A stretch of DNA of 64,000 nt. It comes from Bradyrhizobium sp. in8p8. Lineage in GTDB: Bacteria; Pseudomonadota; Alphaproteobacteria; Rhizobiales; Xanthobacteraceae. Made by a program: the position numbers and the translations under genes. The DNA lies in contig NZ_AUGD01000002.1 of assembly GCF_000426845.1 (NCBI RefSeq), positions 310,001 through 374,000 on the forward strand, given 5' to 3'. The notes below the pieces were generated by a model. It had not been told where the DNA came from. It worked only from the letters and a program-made list of their open reading frames with translations, and did no database searches. How positions within the stretch are numbered: position 1 is the stretch's first letter; the number at the start of each line of letters is the position of its first letter. Of the stretch, positions 53,537-62,610 are shown one piece after another.

Positions 53537-53606
53537 GCGAATGGGGAATAGCGAATAGCGAATGGCGTCAGCCTTCCCTACTCGCCATTCGCCACTCGCC
53601 ATTCGC
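53537..53606. repeat. Heptamer-based inverted repeat between accB and accC
   Basis: Left arm 53537-53567 is four tandem 7-mers (GCGAATG, GGGAATA, GCGAATA, GCGAATG) plus GCG. The right arm (53576-53606) has 7-mers of the opposite sense (CGCCATT, CGCCACT, CGCCATT). The arms can form a long imperfect hairpin of about 30 bp in the accB-accC transcript. It resembles GAATAGC/GAATGGC repeats I know from Bradyrhizobium-group intergenic regions. Confidence 0.8.
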
Positions 53607-53617
53607 TGCAGGACAAT

Positions 53618-54976
53618 ATGTTCGACAAGATCCTCATAGCCAATCGCGGCGAGATCGCGCTTCGTATCCTCAGGGCCTGCAAGGAGCTCGGGATCGCGAC
53701 CGTCGCGGTGCACTCCACCGCCGACGCCGATGCCATGCATGTGCGCCTGTCGGACGAGAGCGTCTGCATCGGGCCGCCGCCCTCCAAGGACAGCTATCTC
53801 AACGTGCCCGCGCTGCTCGCGGCCTGCGAGATCACCGGGGCGGACGCAGTGCATCCCGGCTACGGCTTCCTCTCCGAGAACGCCCGCTTTGCGGAAATCC
53901 TCACAGAGCACAATCTGCATTTCATCGGCCCGAAGGCCGAGCACATCCGCCTGATGGGCGACAAGATCGAAGCCAAGAAGACTGCCAAGCGCCTCGGCAT
54001 CCCGGTGGTGCCCGGCTCCGAGGGCGCTGTCGGTCCCAATGACGACGCGATGGCGATCGCCAGGGAGATCGGCTTCCCGGTGCTGGTCAAGGCGGCCGCC
54101 GGCGGCGGCGGCCGCGGCATGAAGGTCGCGCACAGTGAGGCCGACCTCCAGCTCGCGCTGTCGACCGCGGCCAATGAGGCCAAGTCCGCCTTTGGCGATG
54201 CCTCCGTCTACCTGGAAAAATACCTCCAGAAGCCGCGCCACATCGAGATCCAGATCCTCGGCGACGGCCGCGGCGGCGCGATCCATCTCGGCGAACGCGA
54301 TTGCTCGCTGCAGCGCCGGCACCAGAAGGTCTGGGAGGAAGGTCCATCGCCCGTATTGGCCGCCGCCGCGCGGGCCAGGATCGGCGAGACCTGCGCCAAA
54401 GCGATGCGCGAGATGAAATATCTCGGCGTCGGCACCATCGAGTTCCTGTACGAGGACGGCGAGTTCTACTTCATCGAGATGAACACGCGAATCCAGGTGG
54501 AGCATCCCGTCACCGAGAGCATCACGGACATCGACCTCGTGCTGGAGCAGATCCGCATCGCCGCGGGCGGCGACCTGCCGGCCAGGCAGGACGAGGTCCA
54601 GGTCATCGGCCACGCGATCGAGTGCCGCATCAACGCCGAGAACCCGCAGACCTTCCGCCCGTCACCAGGGCGCATCCTGCAATATCATCCGCCCGGCGGC
54701 CTCGGCGTCCGGATCGATTCCGCGGTCTATCAGGGCTACACGATCCCGCCCTATTACGACTCCCTGGTCGGCAAGCTGATCGTGCATGGCAAGACCCGCG
54801 CCGAATGCCTGATGCGGCTGCGCCGGGCGCTGGACGAGATGGTGGTCGAGGGCATCGAGACCACGCTGCCGCTGTTCCGCGCCCTGGTCCGTGAAGCCGA
54901 CATCATCAACGGCGACTACCACATCCACTGGCTGGAGCAATATCTCGCCGGAAAGATGGAACCCGCCCAGAGATAA
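53618..54976 (+). CDS. accC: Biotin carboxylase subunit of acetyl-CoA carboxylase
   Basis: A 452-residue ATP-grasp enzyme that carboxylates biotin on AccB. Begins [17 protein letters not shown] (biotin carboxylase N-domain); the ATP loop is [15 protein letters not shown]; then [32 protein letters not shown], and [14 protein letters not shown] with the metal and catalytic residues; and the C-domain [20 protein letters not shown]. Length is normal. It follows accB and is probably on the same mRNA despite the inverted repeat between them. Confidence 0.97.
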   Translation: MFDKILIANRGEIALRILRACKELGIATVAVHSTADADAMHVRLSDESVCIGPPPSKDSYLNVPALLAACEITGADAVHPGYGFLSENARFAEILTEHNLHFIGPKAEHIRLMGDKIEAKKTAKRLGIPVVPGSEGAVGPNDDAMAIAREIGFPVLVKAAAGGGGRGMKVAHSEADLQLALSTAANEAKSAFGDASVYLEKYLQKPRHIEIQILGDGRGGAIHLGERDCSLQRRHQKVWEEGPSPVLAAAARARIGETCAKAMREMKYLGVGTIEFLYEDGEFYFIEMNTRIQVEHPVTESITDIDLVLEQIRIAAGGDLPARQDEVQVIGHAIECRINAENPQTFRPSPGRILQYHPPGGLGVRIDSAVYQGYTIPPYYDSLVGKLIVHGKTRAECLMRLRRALDEMVVEGIETTLPLFRALVREADIINGDYHIHWLEQYLAGKMEPAQR

Positions 54977-55076
54977 TTCTCCTCCCGAGGAACTATTGGG
55001 GCCCAATCGCGTTCTGGACGGTTGGGCAGTTCCAAGGGGGCGTTTTGAATTCCACTGAACTTACAGGTGACCTGTC

Positions 55077-56603
55077 GTGACGGCTGAGGCCCAGCGACGG
55101 CGGGCGTTTTGGCAGGTCCTGCTGTTTTCGGCGGGCCTTTTGGTGCTGACCGCGATCAGCGCCGGCTCGGTCTACTTGGTCAACAAGGCCCGGCAGGACG
55201 CCGAATGGGTGGTTCACACGATCGAGGCGCAGAACCAGATCAACGCTCTGCTGCTCGAAATCCGGCGTGCCGAGAGCACCGCCCGCGGCTACCTGCTGAC
55301 GCAAGCGACGGACTTCAAGGCCGACCATGAGAAGGCCGTGGCGGCAATCATCCCGGCGCTCGACAGGCTCACGCGTCTGACCGGCGACAACCCTGCACAA
55401 CGTGCGAACATCGAGAAGTTGAGCGCGGCGATCGAGACCCGGCTCGGCCAGTTCGCTCAGGAGATGGATTTCATAAGTCAGGGTCATCCGGACAAGGCAG
55501 CAGCGGTGGTCCGCGAGGTCGGCTCCACCGATACCACTGCCGCGATTGCCAAAGTCGCGACGGCAATGATTCGGGAAGAGGAACGGCTGTTCCGGCTAAG
55601 AACGGTGAACTCCGACCGCAGCCAGACTCTGGCCGCATCGATGACCGGCATCGGCTCCGGGCTCGTCGTGGTGTTGGCGCTGATCTCCATTTGGCTGGTG
55701 CGCCGCTCGGCGCTCGCCCGTGACGAGGCCGAAGCACGCTTGCGCGATGCCAATGTCAATCTGGAGGCCGTGGTCGACGAGCGCACTGCCGACCTGCGCG
55801 AAGCCAACAACGAGATCCAGCGCTTTGCCTATATCGTCAGCCACGACCTGCGCTCGCCGCTCGTCAACATCATGGGCTTCACCAGCGAGCTCGAGGAGCT
55901 CGGCGGCGACATCTTCCGCCGTATCAGCAGCCTCGCCCGCGCTCGTGGGGATGGGACGCCGCCGGCGCCCGCAGGGCCCGGTGAGATCGCGCTCGAAGGC
56001 GCCGACAAGCAGCTCTCGGAGGATTTTTCCGAAGCGCTCGGCTTCATCAAGTCGTCGATCGCCAAGATGGACCGCCTGATTTCGGCCATCCTCAACCTCA
56101 CCCGCGAGGGCCGGCGCGAATTCCAGCCGGTGAAGATCGACACGCGCGAGCTGATCGCGGCCATCGTCTCGACAGTGGCGCACCAGGCGGCGGAGGCCCG
56201 GGCCGAGATTCACCTCGAGCCTCTGCCGGACGTCGTGAGCGATCGTCTCGCGCTCGAGCAGATCTTCTCCAATCTGATCGACAACGCGGTCAAATATCTC
56301 AAGCCGGGCGTGCCCGGCGAGATCAGAATCAGCGGGCGGACCAAGCTCGGTTACGCTATCTTCGAGATCAGCGACAACGGCCGCGGGATCGATCCGAGGG
56401 ATCACCAGCGGATATTCGACCTGTTCCGCCGTGCGGGAACCCAGGACAAGCCCGGCCAGGGCATCGGGCTTGCGCATGTGCGTGCACTTGTGCGTCGCCT
56501 CGGCGGCACCATGTCGGTATCATCGGAACTGAACGCGGGCAGCACCTTCACCATCACCCTGCCCATCGCCTGGAATGTGAACAACCGGAACGCAGATCGA
56601 TGA
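55077..56603 (+). CDS. CHASE3-domain sensor histidine kinase
   Basis: Begins at GTG 55077. The 508-residue protein has helix 1 (about 13-35), a CHASE3-like periplasmic four-helix sensor (about 38-180), helix 2 (about 185-207), a coiled coil, the HisKA domain with H-box AYIVSHDLRSPLVNIMGF (His near residue 257) and an extra about 45-residue insertion between its helices, then the HATPase with NLIDNAVKYL, SDNGRGIDPRDH and GQGIGLAHVRALV. It is membrane-bound and autophosphorylates. The stop overlaps the start of the response regulator gene (ATGA), making a coupled signalling operon. Confidence 0.94.
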   Translation: MTAEAQRRRAFWQVLLFSAGLLVLTAISAGSVYLVNKARQDAEWVVHTIEAQNQINALLLEIRRAESTARGYLLTQATDFKADHEKAVAAIIPALDRLTRLTGDNPAQRANIEKLSAAIETRLGQFAQEMDFISQGHPDKAAAVVREVGSTDTTAAIAKVATAMIREEERLFRLRTVNSDRSQTLAASMTGIGSGLVVVLALISIWLVRRSALARDEAEARLRDANVNLEAVVDERTADLREANNEIQRFAYIVSHDLRSPLVNIMGFTSELEELGGDIFRRISSLARARGDGTPPAPAGPGEIALEGADKQLSEDFSEALGFIKSSIAKMDRLISAILNLTREGRREFQPVKIDTRELIAAIVSTVAHQAAEARAEIHLEPLPDVVSDRLALEQIFSNLIDNAVKYLKPGVPGEIRISGRTKLGYAIFEISDNGRGIDPRDHQRIFDLFRRAGTQDKPGQGIGLAHVRALVRRLGGTMSVSSELNAGSTFTITLPIAWNVNNRNADR

Positions 56604-57040
56604 CCCAGCCTGTCACCATCATCATGATCGAGGACGACGAGGGCCATGCCCGCCTGATCGAGCGCAATATCCGCCGCTCGGGCGTCAACAACGAAATCGT
56701 CTCGTTCGCCAACGGCACCGACGCGATGCTGCACCTGTTCGGCGCCGACGGTTCCGGGCTCGTGCAGAAGGGCAATGCGCTCCTGATCCTGCTGGACCTC
56801 AATCTGCCAGACATGACCGGGATCGACATCCTGAGGCAGATCAAGGAGAACAAATATCTGAAGGCCTCGCCCGTGGTGGTGCTGACCACCACCGACGATT
56901 CCCAGGAGATCAAGCGTTGCTACGAGCTCGGCTGCAACGTCTACATCACCAAACCGGTCAACTACGAGAATTTCGCCAATGCCATCCGGCAGCTCGGCCT
57001 GTTCTTCTCGGTCATCCAGGTCCCGCCAGCCGCCACATGA
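56600..57040 (+). CDS. CheY-like response regulator (Rcp1-type)
   Basis: A stand-alone receiver of 146 residues, with acidic pocket IMIEDDEGHARLIE, phospho-aspartate in LLDLNLPDMTGIDIL, Thr in VVVLTTTDDSQEI and Lys in ITKPVNYENF. It has no output domain and ends with a short tail. The Rcp1-like family usually relays phosphate from a phytochrome- or CHASE-type kinase. Both ends overlap neighbours by four bases, so it probably relays signal between the CHASE3 kinase and the receiver-kinase encoded next. Confidence 0.93.
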   Translation: MTQPVTIIMIEDDEGHARLIERNIRRSGVNNEIVSFANGTDAMLHLFGADGSGLVQKGNALLILLDLNLPDMTGIDILRQIKENKYLKASPVVVLTTTDDSQEIKRCYELGCNVYITKPVNYENFANAIRQLGLFFSVIQVPPAAT

Positions 57041-58152
57041 ACCAGAGCACGCCGACACTTCTCTACATCGATGACGACGACGCGCTGGCGCGCCTGGTCG
57101 ATCGCGGCCTGACGCGGCGCGGCTACAGGGTCGTCCATGCCGCGAGCGGCGAGGAAGGCCTCGAGCGCATCCGCCGCGCCGGCGCCCAGGGCAGCATTGA
57201 AGACAGCATCGATGTCGTGGCACTCGACCAGTACATGCCGGGCCTCGACGGGCTGGAAACGCTCGAGCAGATCATGGCGATCCCGGACGCGCCGCCGGTC
57301 GTATTCGTCACGGCGTCGCAGGATTCCAGCATCGCGGTGACTGCACTGAAGGCCGGGGCGGCCGACTATCTGGTCAAGGACGTCCATGGCGATTTCATCC
57401 CGCTGCTGCATGTCGCCGCCGACGGCGCGCTGCGCCAGGCCGAATTGCAGAGGGCGCGCGAGGAAGCCGAGGCCGAGATCCACGCCTCGCGCGACCGCTA
57501 CGCGGCGCTTGCCGCCGAACGCGAGCTTCTGCTGCGCGAGGTCAACCACCGCGTCGGCAACTCGCTTCAGATCATCGCCTCGTTGCTGCACCTTCAGGCA
57601 AGCTCCGCCGCGCAGGACGAGGTCAAGGCGGCGCTGACCAATGCGATGGGCCGCGTTGCCGCCGTCGCGCAAGTGCACCGCCGCCTCTACACCTCGCAGG
57701 ACCTGAAGAGCGTGGTCCTGAACCAGTATCTGGACTCGCTGCTCGAGGATCTCCGCCGCTCCGCCGAGGGCAACCGGATGTCGCGCCTGACGTTGAAGGC
57801 CGAGCCGATCGAGATCGATCCGGATCGCGCGGTCGCCGTCGGCATCATCGTCAACGAGCTGGTGATGAACGCGGTCAAGTACGCCTATCCGGACGGCGCC
57901 GGCCCCATCCATGTCGAGCTGATCTCGCGGGGCGACGATCTCCAGCTCTCGATCTCCGACGACGGCGTGGGCGACAACGTCAAGGCCGATCCGCGTTCCA
58001 CCGGCATGGGTCAGCGCATCGTCGCGGCCATGGCTTCCAAGCTCGACGCCACGGTCGAACGCGATCCCGCGCATTCCGGAACCCGGATCGTGCTGAAATT
58101 CGGCCGCGTGCCCGCAGTCCCCGGCAAGACCAGCACCGCCGCCGCAAGCTGA
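57037..58152 (+). CDS. Receiver-HisKA_2 hybrid kinase
   Basis: A 371-residue cytosolic protein from ATG 57037: an N-terminal receiver (LLYIDDDDALARLVD, phospho-Asp in VVALDQYMPGLDGLE, VFVTASQDSSI, YLVKDV), a coiled coil (about 140-165), a HisKA_2 dimerisation domain with LLREVNHRVGNSLQIIASLL, and a HATPase with IIVNELVMNAVKYAYP, ISDDGVGDN and the short TGMGQRIVAAMASKL. HisKA_2/HWE kinases in alphaproteobacteria often act on the PhyR general-stress pathway, but PhyR is not present here. This is the third gene of the coupled operon and likely its output kinase. Confidence 0.93.
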   Translation: MNQSTPTLLYIDDDDALARLVDRGLTRRGYRVVHAASGEEGLERIRRAGAQGSIEDSIDVVALDQYMPGLDGLETLEQIMAIPDAPPVVFVTASQDSSIAVTALKAGAADYLVKDVHGDFIPLLHVAADGALRQAELQRAREEAEAEIHASRDRYAALAAERELLLREVNHRVGNSLQIIASLLHLQASSAAQDEVKAALTNAMGRVAAVAQVHRRLYTSQDLKSVVLNQYLDSLLEDLRRSAEGNRMSRLTLKAEPIEIDPDRAVAVGIIVNELVMNAVKYAYPDGAGPIHVELISRGDDLQLSISDDGVGDNVKADPRSTGMGQRIVAAMASKLDATVERDPAHSGTRIVLKFGRVPAVPGKTSTAAAS

Positions 58153-58210
58153 CCTCGCGCCCTGCCGCGCCACCCATCGCAACCGCAATGCGATCCTGCT
58201 ATGATGGCGC

Positions 58211-58891
58211 ATGACTTCGCGCGACTCCGCCCCGTCTGAAATCACGCCGGCCGTGCTGCTGCGCGCTTATGCCTGCGGCATCTTTCCGATGGCGGAAAGC
58301 GCCGACGATCCGACCCTGTTCTGGGTCGAGCCGGAGTTGCGTGGCGTCATCCCGCTCGACGGATTTCGCGTCGCCTCGCGGCTGGCGCGCACGGTGCGCT
58401 CCGACTCGTTTCGCGTCACCGTCAACACTGCGTTCAAGGCGACGATCGCCGGCTGCGCCGCGCCGCAGGCCGGGCGCGAGGACACCTGGATCAACAAGCG
58501 CATCCGCGACCTCTATGGCGGCCTCTTCGAGCTCGGCCATTGCCACAGCGTCGAGGCCTGGCAGGGCGACGATCTCGTCGGGGGGCTCTACGGCGTCAGC
58601 CTGGGACGTGCCTTCTTCGGCGAGAGCATGTTCCACACGGCGCGCGACGCCTCGAAAGTGGGGCTGGTGCATCTGGTCGCGCGGCTCATTTACGGCGGCT
58701 TCGAGCTGCTCGACACCCAATACGTCACCGAGCATCTGAAGAGCTTCGGCGCAGTCGAGATTTCGCGGCGGCGCTACACCGCGCTGCTCGACAAGGCGCT
58801 CGCGGGCGAGCCTGGCGATTTCCTGAGACTCTCCGCCGGCGAGCCGATCCCCGGCGCACGCGCGCTCGAGATCATCGCCTCGCGGCAATGA
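58211..58891 (+). CDS. aat: Leucyl/phenylalanyl-tRNA-protein transferase
   Basis: Aat adds Leu or Phe to N-terminal Lys or Arg of proteins, making them N-end-rule substrates for ClpAP. The 226-residue protein has [14 protein letters not shown] near the start, [43 protein letters not shown] and [18 protein letters not shown]. It lies after the signalling operon (58 bases) and converges on the DUF2155 gene with only 13 bases between them. Confidence 0.95.
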   Translation: MTSRDSAPSEITPAVLLRAYACGIFPMAESADDPTLFWVEPELRGVIPLDGFRVASRLARTVRSDSFRVTVNTAFKATIAGCAAPQAGREDTWINKRIRDLYGGLFELGHCHSVEAWQGDDLVGGLYGVSLGRAFFGESMFHTARDASKVGLVHLVARLIYGGFELLDTQYVTEHLKSFGAVEISRRRYTALLDKALAGEPGDFLRLSAGEPIPGARALEIIASRQ

Positions 58892-58904
58892 TCGACAGCT
58901 GGGG

Positions 58905-59924
58905 TTAGCGCCCGAACCCGGGGATACCGAACAGACCTGGCCGTTGCTCCGGCGGCGGAGGCGGCGGCGGTGCCGGTTGCTGCTGCTGGATCGGCGGCAG
59001 CGGCTGCGGCGGACGCTGCTGCGCCTGCTTGGGCGCGGCCTTCTTCTGTGCGGGCGGCGGAGGTGCCGGCTTGGCCGCCGGGTCCGGTGCCGCAGTCGCG
59101 ATGGTCTGCTGCGGCTCTTTGCAGTCGGTCAGCCAGATGTCGTAGATCGGATGCTCGACGCCGTGCAGGCCCGGGCTCGCCGCGAACATCCAGCCCGAGA
59201 AGATGCGCTTCACCTCGCCCTGCAAGGTGATCTCGTCGACTTCGACGAAGGCGTCGGTGTTGGCGGCCTCCGTGGCCGGACGCGTATAGCAGGCGTCGGT
59301 CTTGACCCGGAGCGCACCGAATTGGACGGTCTCGCCGATCTCCTCGTCGAAATTGATGATGCGCCCGGTGATCTTGTCGAGGCCCGAAAAGGTCGCCTTC
59401 TTGTTCGCGATCTTCTGGGCCGGCGGCTCGGTAACGACCTCGTCGCCCGGCTGCAGGCTCGCCGGCGTCTGCGGGACAGTGCCCGGCGCGCCCTTCTGCT
59501 GGGGCTGGCGCTGACCGGGGACGCCTTGCGGACCGGACGGGGTGATCGCCGCGGAAGGCGGCTGGTTCGGGGGCGCGAGGGTGGAGCCCGGCGGCGGGGC
59601 CAGCGGCTGGCTCTCGACCGGCCCCGGCATCACGTTACCTTGGCGGCCCGGGGGCAGCGGCATCGGGCGCGACGGCAGCACACGGCCCTGCGGCGGCAGT
59701 TCCGGCACCTCCTCGTCGTCCTCCGGGATCTGCTGCGGCTGGCCGCGCGGAATGCTGCCCGGCGGCCGTAGCGGCGGCGGGTCGGAGAAAATCGTGCCGA
59801 TCTGCGCCTGAGCCGGCGTCGCGACCGTGAGTGCGGTGGCGGCCAGCAGTGCCGCAAGGCCTGTCAGGGTAAAGGTTCGAAACATCTCGCGCGGCTTCAA
59901 CAGCGAATCGGGCTTGTTGGACAT
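58905..59924 (-). CDS. DUF2155 (PF09923-like) periplasmic protein
   Basis: ATG at 59924 gives 339 residues; ATG at 59885 (MFRTFTLTGLAALLAATAL) gives a cleaner signal peptide and may be the real start. A long proline/glutamine-rich region (about 55-170) precedes the conserved domain (about 170-285: ATFSGLDKITGRIINFDEEIG, FGALRVKTDACYTRP, RIFSGWMFAASPGLHGVEHP and YDIWLTDC) with two cysteines. The C-terminus is a proline/glutamine tail. DUF2155 is an alphaproteobacterial family usually next to aat and accC, as here; function unknown, probably envelope-related. Confidence 0.9.
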   Translation of the reverse strand: MSNKPDSLLKPREMFRTFTLTGLAALLAATALTVATPAQAQIGTIFSDPPPLRPPGSIPRGQPQQIPEDDEEVPELPPQGRVLPSRPMPLPPGRQGNVMPGPVESQPLAPPPGSTLAPPNQPPSAAITPSGPQGVPGQRQPQQKGAPGTVPQTPASLQPGDEVVTEPPAQKIANKKATFSGLDKITGRIINFDEEIGETVQFGALRVKTDACYTRPATEAANTDAFVEVDEITLQGEVKRIFSGWMFAASPGLHGVEHPIYDIWLTDCKEPQQTIATAAPDPAAKPAPPPPAQKKAAPKQAQQRPPQPLPPIQQQQPAPPPPPPPEQRPGLFGIPGFGR

Positions 59925-60126
59925 TCTACAGGGGATACCGCCGCTCGCAGGCCCTCCGGTTAACACGCCGAATACGGCGGGGAAAGGGCGGCATCCCTGC
60001 CCTTCCCGGCGCGGTCTGGCCAGGCCAGCTGCCGGATGGGATAGTCATGAGCCCCTCACCAGGCCAGGGCGGGCGTCGCCCGAAAATGACACCCAATGAT
60101 AACTGGAAACCCCGAGGTCCCCGTTC

Positions 60127-61074
60127 ATGCCCGTTGTGCTCGATCCCGATGCCGCTGCCGTCTACAAGGCATTCCAGGAGGCCGGCCGCCCTGCCTACGA
60201 GACGCTGACAGCTCCGGAAGCACGCGCCTATTATTCGCAGGCCCGCTTTGCCACCAACCCTGACGCGCCGGAGCTCGCCCGCGTCGCACCGCTGGCGATC
60301 CCGGCGCCGCACGGCGTGATCCCCGCCCGCCTCTACGTGCCCAAAGAACCGCGCCAGCGCGACGGCCTGTCGCCGGCGCTGGTATTCTTCCATGGCGGCG
60401 GCTGGGTGATCGGCGACCTCGACTCTCACGATGTCGTCTGCCGCCAGCTTGCGGTCGAAGGTGCGCTGATCGTGATCTCGATCGACTATCGGCTTGCGCC
60501 CGAGCACAAATTTCCCGCTGCCGCAGAGGACGCCGTCGCCGCAACGCAATGGGTCGCTGGGAACGCGCGCGAGCTCGGCATCGACGCCTCGCGCCTCTCG
60601 ATCGGCGGCGACAGCGCCGGCGGCAATCTCACCGCGGTCGTGGCACTCGCGGCGCGCGATGCCGGCGGCCCTGCGCTCGCAGGCCAGGTGTTGATCTATC
60701 CGGCGACCGATTTCGCCATGACGCACGGCTCCCACAGCGAGCCCGAGACCAGCGTGCTCCTGACCCACTCGGTGATCCGCTGGTTCCGCGATCACTATCT
60801 CAACAGCGCGGCCGACATCCACGACTGGCGCGCCTCGCCGGCGCGCGCGCAAAGCCTCGCCGGCCTGCCGCCGGCCTATGTGCTGACCGCCGGTGCCGAT
60901 CCCCTGCGTGACGAAGGCGACGAATACGCCGACCGCCTCAGGCAGGCCGGCGTGCCCGTGACGACCAAGCACTATCCCGGCCAATTCCACGGCTTCTTCA
61001 CGATGGGCAAGCTGCTGGCAAAGGCCAATGTTGCTGTCGGCGAGATCGGCGCCTGGCTGAAAGGATTGGGCTGA
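60127..61074 (+). CDS. HSL-type alpha/beta hydrolase (esterase)
   Basis: A 315-residue carboxylesterase of the hormone-sensitive-lipase family IV. The oxyanion motif HGGGWVIGDLDSHD (near residue 89), nucleophile in GGDSAGGNL, acid in AGADPLRDEGDEYA and histidine in HGFFTMGK are all present. Residues 1-70 form a cap-like helical region. It likely hydrolyses short-chain esters in the cytosol. It may be in one transcript with the BASS-like transporter starting 121 bases downstream. Confidence 0.92.
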   Translation: MPVVLDPDAAAVYKAFQEAGRPAYETLTAPEARAYYSQARFATNPDAPELARVAPLAIPAPHGVIPARLYVPKEPRQRDGLSPALVFFHGGGWVIGDLDSHDVVCRQLAVEGALIVISIDYRLAPEHKFPAAAEDAVAATQWVAGNARELGIDASRLSIGGDSAGGNLTAVVALAARDAGGPALAGQVLIYPATDFAMTHGSHSEPETSVLLTHSVIRWFRDHYLNSAADIHDWRASPARAQSLAGLPPAYVLTAGADPLRDEGDEYADRLRQAGVPVTTKHYPGQFHGFFTMGKLLAKANVAVGEIGAWLKGLG

Positions 61075-61194
61075 CAGCAGTCCCCTCCCACATGAGCGCA
61101 GCAACCTGCGGGACCGCTCTTACCGCGGCAATAGCTTCTTCCGGATATCGCCGCGCTCATTCGGGCTACGGGTTGGACTGATGCCACACTCAAG

Positions 61195-62253
61195 ATGACT
61201 TCCTTTCTCCAATCCATCTTCGCTCTTCCCCTGCGCGGCCTGACATGGCTCGGCGGCCAGGGCACCCGTGCGGTGGCCGCCGTCGCGTTCATCGCAGTCG
61301 CGGTGCCGCCACTTGGGGCGTTGCTGCGCCCTTACGTCACCGAGGCGATTGTCCTTCTGCTCTGCATCTCCTTCATGCGCGTCGATTTCGCCGCGCTGCA
61401 CGGCCATCTCCGCAGGCCGGCGCTGGTCGTAACGGCTACGGCCTGGACGATGATCGGTGTTCCGCTGATCGTCGGGCTGATCACCCATGCAATGGGACTG
61501 ACGAGCCACTCCCCCGGCCTTGCTCTTGCGCTGATGCTCCAGGGCATGGCCTCGCCGATGATGGCCTCGCCGGCACTCGCCGCGCTGATGGGGCTCGATG
61601 CCACCTTGGTGCTGGTCACGCTGGTGACATCGACTGCGCTCGTTCCCTTCACCGCTTCACTGTTTGCAGCCCTGTTTCTCGACGGAATGCTCAGCATCTC
61701 GCCGCTGACGCTCGGCCTCAAGCTCCTCGGCATCCTCGCCGCATCGCTGCTGGCCGCGACCGTCACCCGCTGGGTCTTTGGCGCGGAGGCGATTCAGCGC
61801 GCGAAGCGGCCGATCGACGGCTTCAACATCATCATCCTCTTTGTGTTCGCCTCCGCGGTGATGGGCGACGTCGCCGGCGCCTTGGTAAGCCAGCCGCTGT
61901 TCACCATCGGCCTCGCGCTGCTGTCCTTCGCGATCTATTTCACCCTGCTCGCCGTCACCGCGCTGCTGTTCCGCCGCATTGGGTATGAGCGCGCGCTGGC
62001 GCTCGGGCTGATGGTCTCACAGCGCAATCTCGGATTGATGCTGGCGGCGACGGCCGGCGCATTGCCGCCTAGCACCTGGCTTTATTTCGCGATGACACAG
62101 TTCCCGATCCACCTTGCGCCGTACATGCTGATGCCGATCGCAAGGCGACTGACTGCGGACGTAGACGCGCTCAACGGGACGACCAAGGCTGACGCTCGCT
62201 CGTTCGCGTCGCACCGACGCAGGGGAGGAACATCAGTTCAGGACCCCGGTTGA
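61195..62253 (+). CDS. BASS-like sodium-dependent transporter family protein
   Basis: A 352-residue membrane protein with about nine to ten helices. The pattern fits the bile-acid:sodium symporter/arsenical ACR3-like superfamily: an early cluster (VAAVAFIAVAVPPLGALLRP), two crossing segments rich in small residues (LQGMASPMMASPALAALMGL, and VSQRNLGLMLAATAGALPPS). Substrate is unknown. The last about 40 residues are charged and cytosolic. It is followed by a PepSY protein gene 26 bases on. Confidence 0.82.
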   Translation: MTSFLQSIFALPLRGLTWLGGQGTRAVAAVAFIAVAVPPLGALLRPYVTEAIVLLLCISFMRVDFAALHGHLRRPALVVTATAWTMIGVPLIVGLITHAMGLTSHSPGLALALMLQGMASPMMASPALAALMGLDATLVLVTLVTSTALVPFTASLFAALFLDGMLSISPLTLGLKLLGILAASLLAATVTRWVFGAEAIQRAKRPIDGFNIIILFVFASAVMGDVAGALVSQPLFTIGLALLSFAIYFTLLAVTALLFRRIGYERALALGLMVSQRNLGLMLAATAGALPPSTWLYFAMTQFPIHLAPYMLMPIARRLTADVDALNGTTKADARSFASHRRRGGTSVQDPG

Positions 62254-62279
62254 AGCCTCTCACCGCAAGGAGGTTCGCG

Positions 62280-62534
62280 ATGAAGTTTGCCATGATTCTG
62301 GTTCTCGGCTCGCTCGCCATGGGCTCGGCAGCGAGGGCCGATCAACCCGGACCTGACTGGATGCCGATGGAGCAGGTGAAATCCAAGGTCATGGAGTCCG
62401 GCTATTCACAGGTCACCAAGCTTGAAGCCGACGACGGCCAGTGGGAAGGCGAAGGCGTCAAGAACGGCCAGAAAATGGAATTCCACGCCGATCCCAAGAC
62501 CGGCGCCATCGTGCGCGAAAAGCCCGATAAGTGA
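62280..62534 (+). CDS. Small PepSY-domain periplasmic protein
   Basis: ATG at 62280 has a strong AAGGAGG at a spacing of six bases; it gives an 84-residue protein with signal peptide (MKFAMILVLGSLAMGSAARA) and a PepSY domain (MPMEQVKSKVMESGYSQV then EFHADPKTGAIVREKPDK). Small PepSY proteins are thought to inhibit or regulate proteases or to bind metal-containing partners. It is located between the transporter and the convergent GlxA-type gene. Confidence 0.9.
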   Translation: MKFAMILVLGSLAMGSAARADQPGPDWMPMEQVKSKVMESGYSQVTKLEADDGQWEGEGVKNGQKMEFHADPKTGAIVREKPDK

Positions 62535-62610
62535 CCATCGCCTAGCCCGCTCCTGAGCGAAGCAGGCCTGGCCATTCCGCACGGAGCGCCAGTTCAGGAG
62601 TACAGGGCTG

